In this document: one piece after another, positions 62,753 through 64,000 of the stretch
How positions within the stretch are numbered: the stretch's first letter is position 1
How the letters are laid out: every line of letters starts with the position of its first letter
Source: Sporanaerobium hydrogeniformans
Lineage (GTDB): Bacteria; Bacillota; Clostridia; Lachnospirales; Cellulosilyticaceae
Assembly (NCBI RefSeq): GCF_002735925.1
Contig: NZ_PEDL01000013.1
Coordinates: 43,950 to 107,949 of the forward strand
DNA: 64,000 nucleotides
Reading direction: 5' to 3'
Position numbers and translations under genes: made by a program
Notes under the pieces: generated by a model
Seen by the model: only the letters and a program-made list of their open reading frames with translations
What the model was told of the DNA's origin: nothing
Databases searched by the model: none

Positions 62753-63793
62753 TTAAACCTTTATGATATGATGTCCTGCTGATTTCTCAAGACGATTCAT
62801 AATAGCCCCTCCCATGCCCGATTTAGGAAAGGAAAGGGAATAGATGATATCTACTTTTTCATCATCAAAATGCCTAAGTGTTTCAAAAAGATGAGCAGCA
62901 ATGGTGCTTAATTGGCTCATTGTCCCTACACTTAAAATCACATCGGCCTTAAAAAGTGCTTTTGTTTCATCAGTGGCCAAGATGCCTACACGTTTGCCAG
63001 CCTTTTGCGCTTCGAGACAAAGGTGTTGCATCCTTGGAATCACCTTGTTAAGTTCACCCTCTATAATAATGACCTCTGCATTAGGGGAGTAGTGAGTGTA
63101 TTTCATGCCTGGTGCCTTGGGAAGCTCATTGATTTTAAGTGAGTTTAAAATAGCAGGATCAACAGTCACATCAGGAAGGATTTCTTTAAGCATCTCCAAG
63201 GTAATACCACCTGGTCTTAAAATAGTAGGGGGTAAACAGGTTGTATCTACTACTGTGGACTCGAGGCCTACTTCACACTCTCCACCGTCAATGATGGCTT
63301 CAATTTTCCCTTCTAAATCCTCTATAACACGCCTTGCATTAGTTGGGCTAGGCTTGCCGGAGGTATTGGCACTAGGAGCAGCCAAGGGAAGACCAGAAGC
63401 TTTAATAAGTTCTTTTATAACGGGGTGAGAAGGAAAGCGAATAGCTACTGTATCTAAACCACAGGTCACAGCTTTCGGTACTTTAGGACTTGCTTTAAAA
63501 ATAAGGGTAAGAGGTCCAGGCCAAAAAGCATCTATGAGTTGCTTTGCCACAGGAGAAATCTCTGTTACTAAATCCTCCAACATATGAAGACTAGCAATAT
63601 GTATAATAAGAGGATTGTCATTCGGACGCCCTTTTGCTTTAAAAATATGAGTAACTGCTTGAGAGTCAAATGCATTAGCAGCTAAACCATAAACAGTTTC
63701 TGTAGGAACAGCCACTAAACCACCAGCCCTCAGAATGTGAGCAGCTTGAGATAAATCTTCTGAGGAAGAAAAGATAAGCGTATTCATGTTCAT
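62753..63793 (-). CDS. L-threonylcarbamoyladenylate synthase (Sua5/YwlC)
   Basis: 346 residues, so the long Sua5 form with a C-terminal domain, rather than short TsaC. YrdC domain ~15-200 (GLVAVPTETVYGLAANAF, KGRPNDNPLIIH, PSANTSGKPSPT, STVVDTT); linker PGMKYTHYSPNAEV; C-terminal Sua5 domain. It makes TC-AMP for the universal tRNA t6A modification. In Clostridia it often precedes rpiB and upp, as here. Confidence 0.94.
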   Translation of the reverse strand: MNMNTLIFSSSEDLSQAAHILRAGGLVAVPTETVYGLAANAFDSQAVTHIFKAKGRPNDNPLIIHIASLHMLEDLVTEISPVAKQLIDAFWPGPLTLIFKASPKVPKAVTCGLDTVAIRFPSHPVIKELIKASGLPLAAPSANTSGKPSPTNARRVIEDLEGKIEAIIDGGECEVGLESTVVDTTCLPPTILRPGGITLEMLKEILPDVTVDPAILNSLKINELPKAPGMKYTHYSPNAEVIIIEGELNKVIPRMQHLCLEAQKAGKRVGILATDETKALFKADVILSVGTMSQLSTIAAHLFETLRHFDDEKVDIIYSLSFPKSGMGGAIMNRLEKSAGHHIIKV

Positions 63794-63904
63794 CTCCTAT
63801 TTGTTGTTCGTGTCGTTAATCTACCCTATAGTATAACACAAAGAGAGCTTAAAGATAACAAAATCCCTAAAAAAACAATAAAAAAAAGTCTAGTATTTGA
63901 ATGA

Positions 63905-64000
63905 TGTGACCCCAATAAGTTAGACTTTTTTGCGTAGTAGTTTTTAACTGCTACGCAATTATTTTATGCTGCCAAGAGACTGAGCCTATATTCTACAGGA
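63905..64000 (-). mobile_element. end of an IS3-family (IS150-like) insertion sequence, cut by the window edge
   Basis: TGTGACCCCAATAAGTTAGA at 63905 is a typical IS3/IS150-group terminal inverted repeat beginning with TG. A stem-loop (GCGTAG..CTACGC, 63932-63957) and the end of an OrfB-type reading frame follow. The rest of the element and its other end are outside the window. Confidence 0.65.
63964..64000 (-). CDS. IS3-family transposase OrfB, C-terminal fragment
   Basis: The last eleven codons before the stop (63964-63966) read PVEYRLSLLAA, the usual SPVEYR ending of IS3-family OrfB integrases. The gene enters from beyond the right edge of the window. Only the tail is visible, so the call leans on this motif and the adjacent inverted repeat. 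Confidence 0.6.
   Translation of the reverse strand, partial: PVEYRLSLLAA

Overview
The window looks like the chromosome of a low-GC, Gram-positive, endospore-forming member of the Clostridia. A Lachnospirales / Cellulosilyticum-type organism is my guess, not proven. The evidence is spmA/spmB, an AbrB-type regulator, a WalR/WalK pair with YycH/YycI-like proteins, MurA with a GGC loop, an S-layer-homology protein, strong AGGAGG ribosome-binding sites, and A/T-rich DNA with many TTG and GTG starts. No rRNA, tRNA or CRISPR array was seen.

Region 1 (1-23.6 kb, + strand) is a surface-polysaccharide locus. It begins inside an O-antigen-ligase-like gene. It continues with glycosyltransferases, UDP-ManNAcA synthesis (wecC, wecB), a Wzm/Wzt (TagGH-like) ABC exporter, a methyltransferase/coiled-coil protein, a large two-headed glycosyltransferase and a DUF6270 protein. 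Then comes a very A/T-rich block (about 11.7-20.4 kb) with the components of an Arn-like lipid-linked sugar pathway: two polytopic GtrII/GT-C-like proteins, a formyltransferase, a GtrB/ArnC-like undecaprenyl-phosphate glycosyltransferase, an ArnE/ArnF-sized pair of small EamA-type membrane proteins, and a WecE/RffA-type aminotransferase. RmlA and RmlB follow and would supply dTDP-4-keto-6-deoxyglucose. Together they predict an amino-deoxy sugar, probably dTDP-Fuc4N, that is N-formylated, loaded on undecaprenyl phosphate, flipped and attached to an extracellular glycan. An MNT-MNT-HEPN trio closes the region.

Region 2 (23.7-33.0 kb, - strand) has a large secreted multidomain protein, a three-gene operon (two GT39-like membrane glycosyltransferases around an FAD oxidoreductase) and a CapD/PglF-type sugar dehydratase.

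Region 3 (33.2-35.8 kb) is a small uncharacterised regulatory module. A ComK-like gene lies behind a sigma-A promoter carrying a textbook Gram-positive LexA box. It is divergent from a sigma-70-like factor followed by DUF1659, DUF2922 and YvrJ-family small proteins.

Region 4 (35.8-45.5 kb, + strand) is cell-envelope homeostasis: an SLH protein, a LysM membrane protein, walR-walK, a secreted protein, YycH-like and YycI-like proteins, and murA. A WalR-type direct repeat sits just upstream of the secreted-protein/yycH-like genes.

Region 5 (45.5-54.7 kb) holds asnB with a terminator-like hairpin in its leader, two HD-GYP proteins, a Cys/Asn-rich small protein, a YkvI-like transporter, a MORN-repeat protein, spmA-spmB and abrB. 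Region 6 (54.7-64 kb) holds a variant RelA/SpoT-domain protein, an aconitase-family hydratase flanked on both sides by REP-like palindromic repeats with compensatory arm changes, and a housekeeping - strand series: sua5, rpiB, upp, a WecA/TagO-like gene and a PLC-like gene. The right edge cuts into the end of an IS3-family element.

The WecA/TagO-like enzyme at 60.3 kb could start the lipid-linked glycan that the region 1 enzymes extend and decorate. All functional statements are from reading the sequence and family knowledge; no searches were run.
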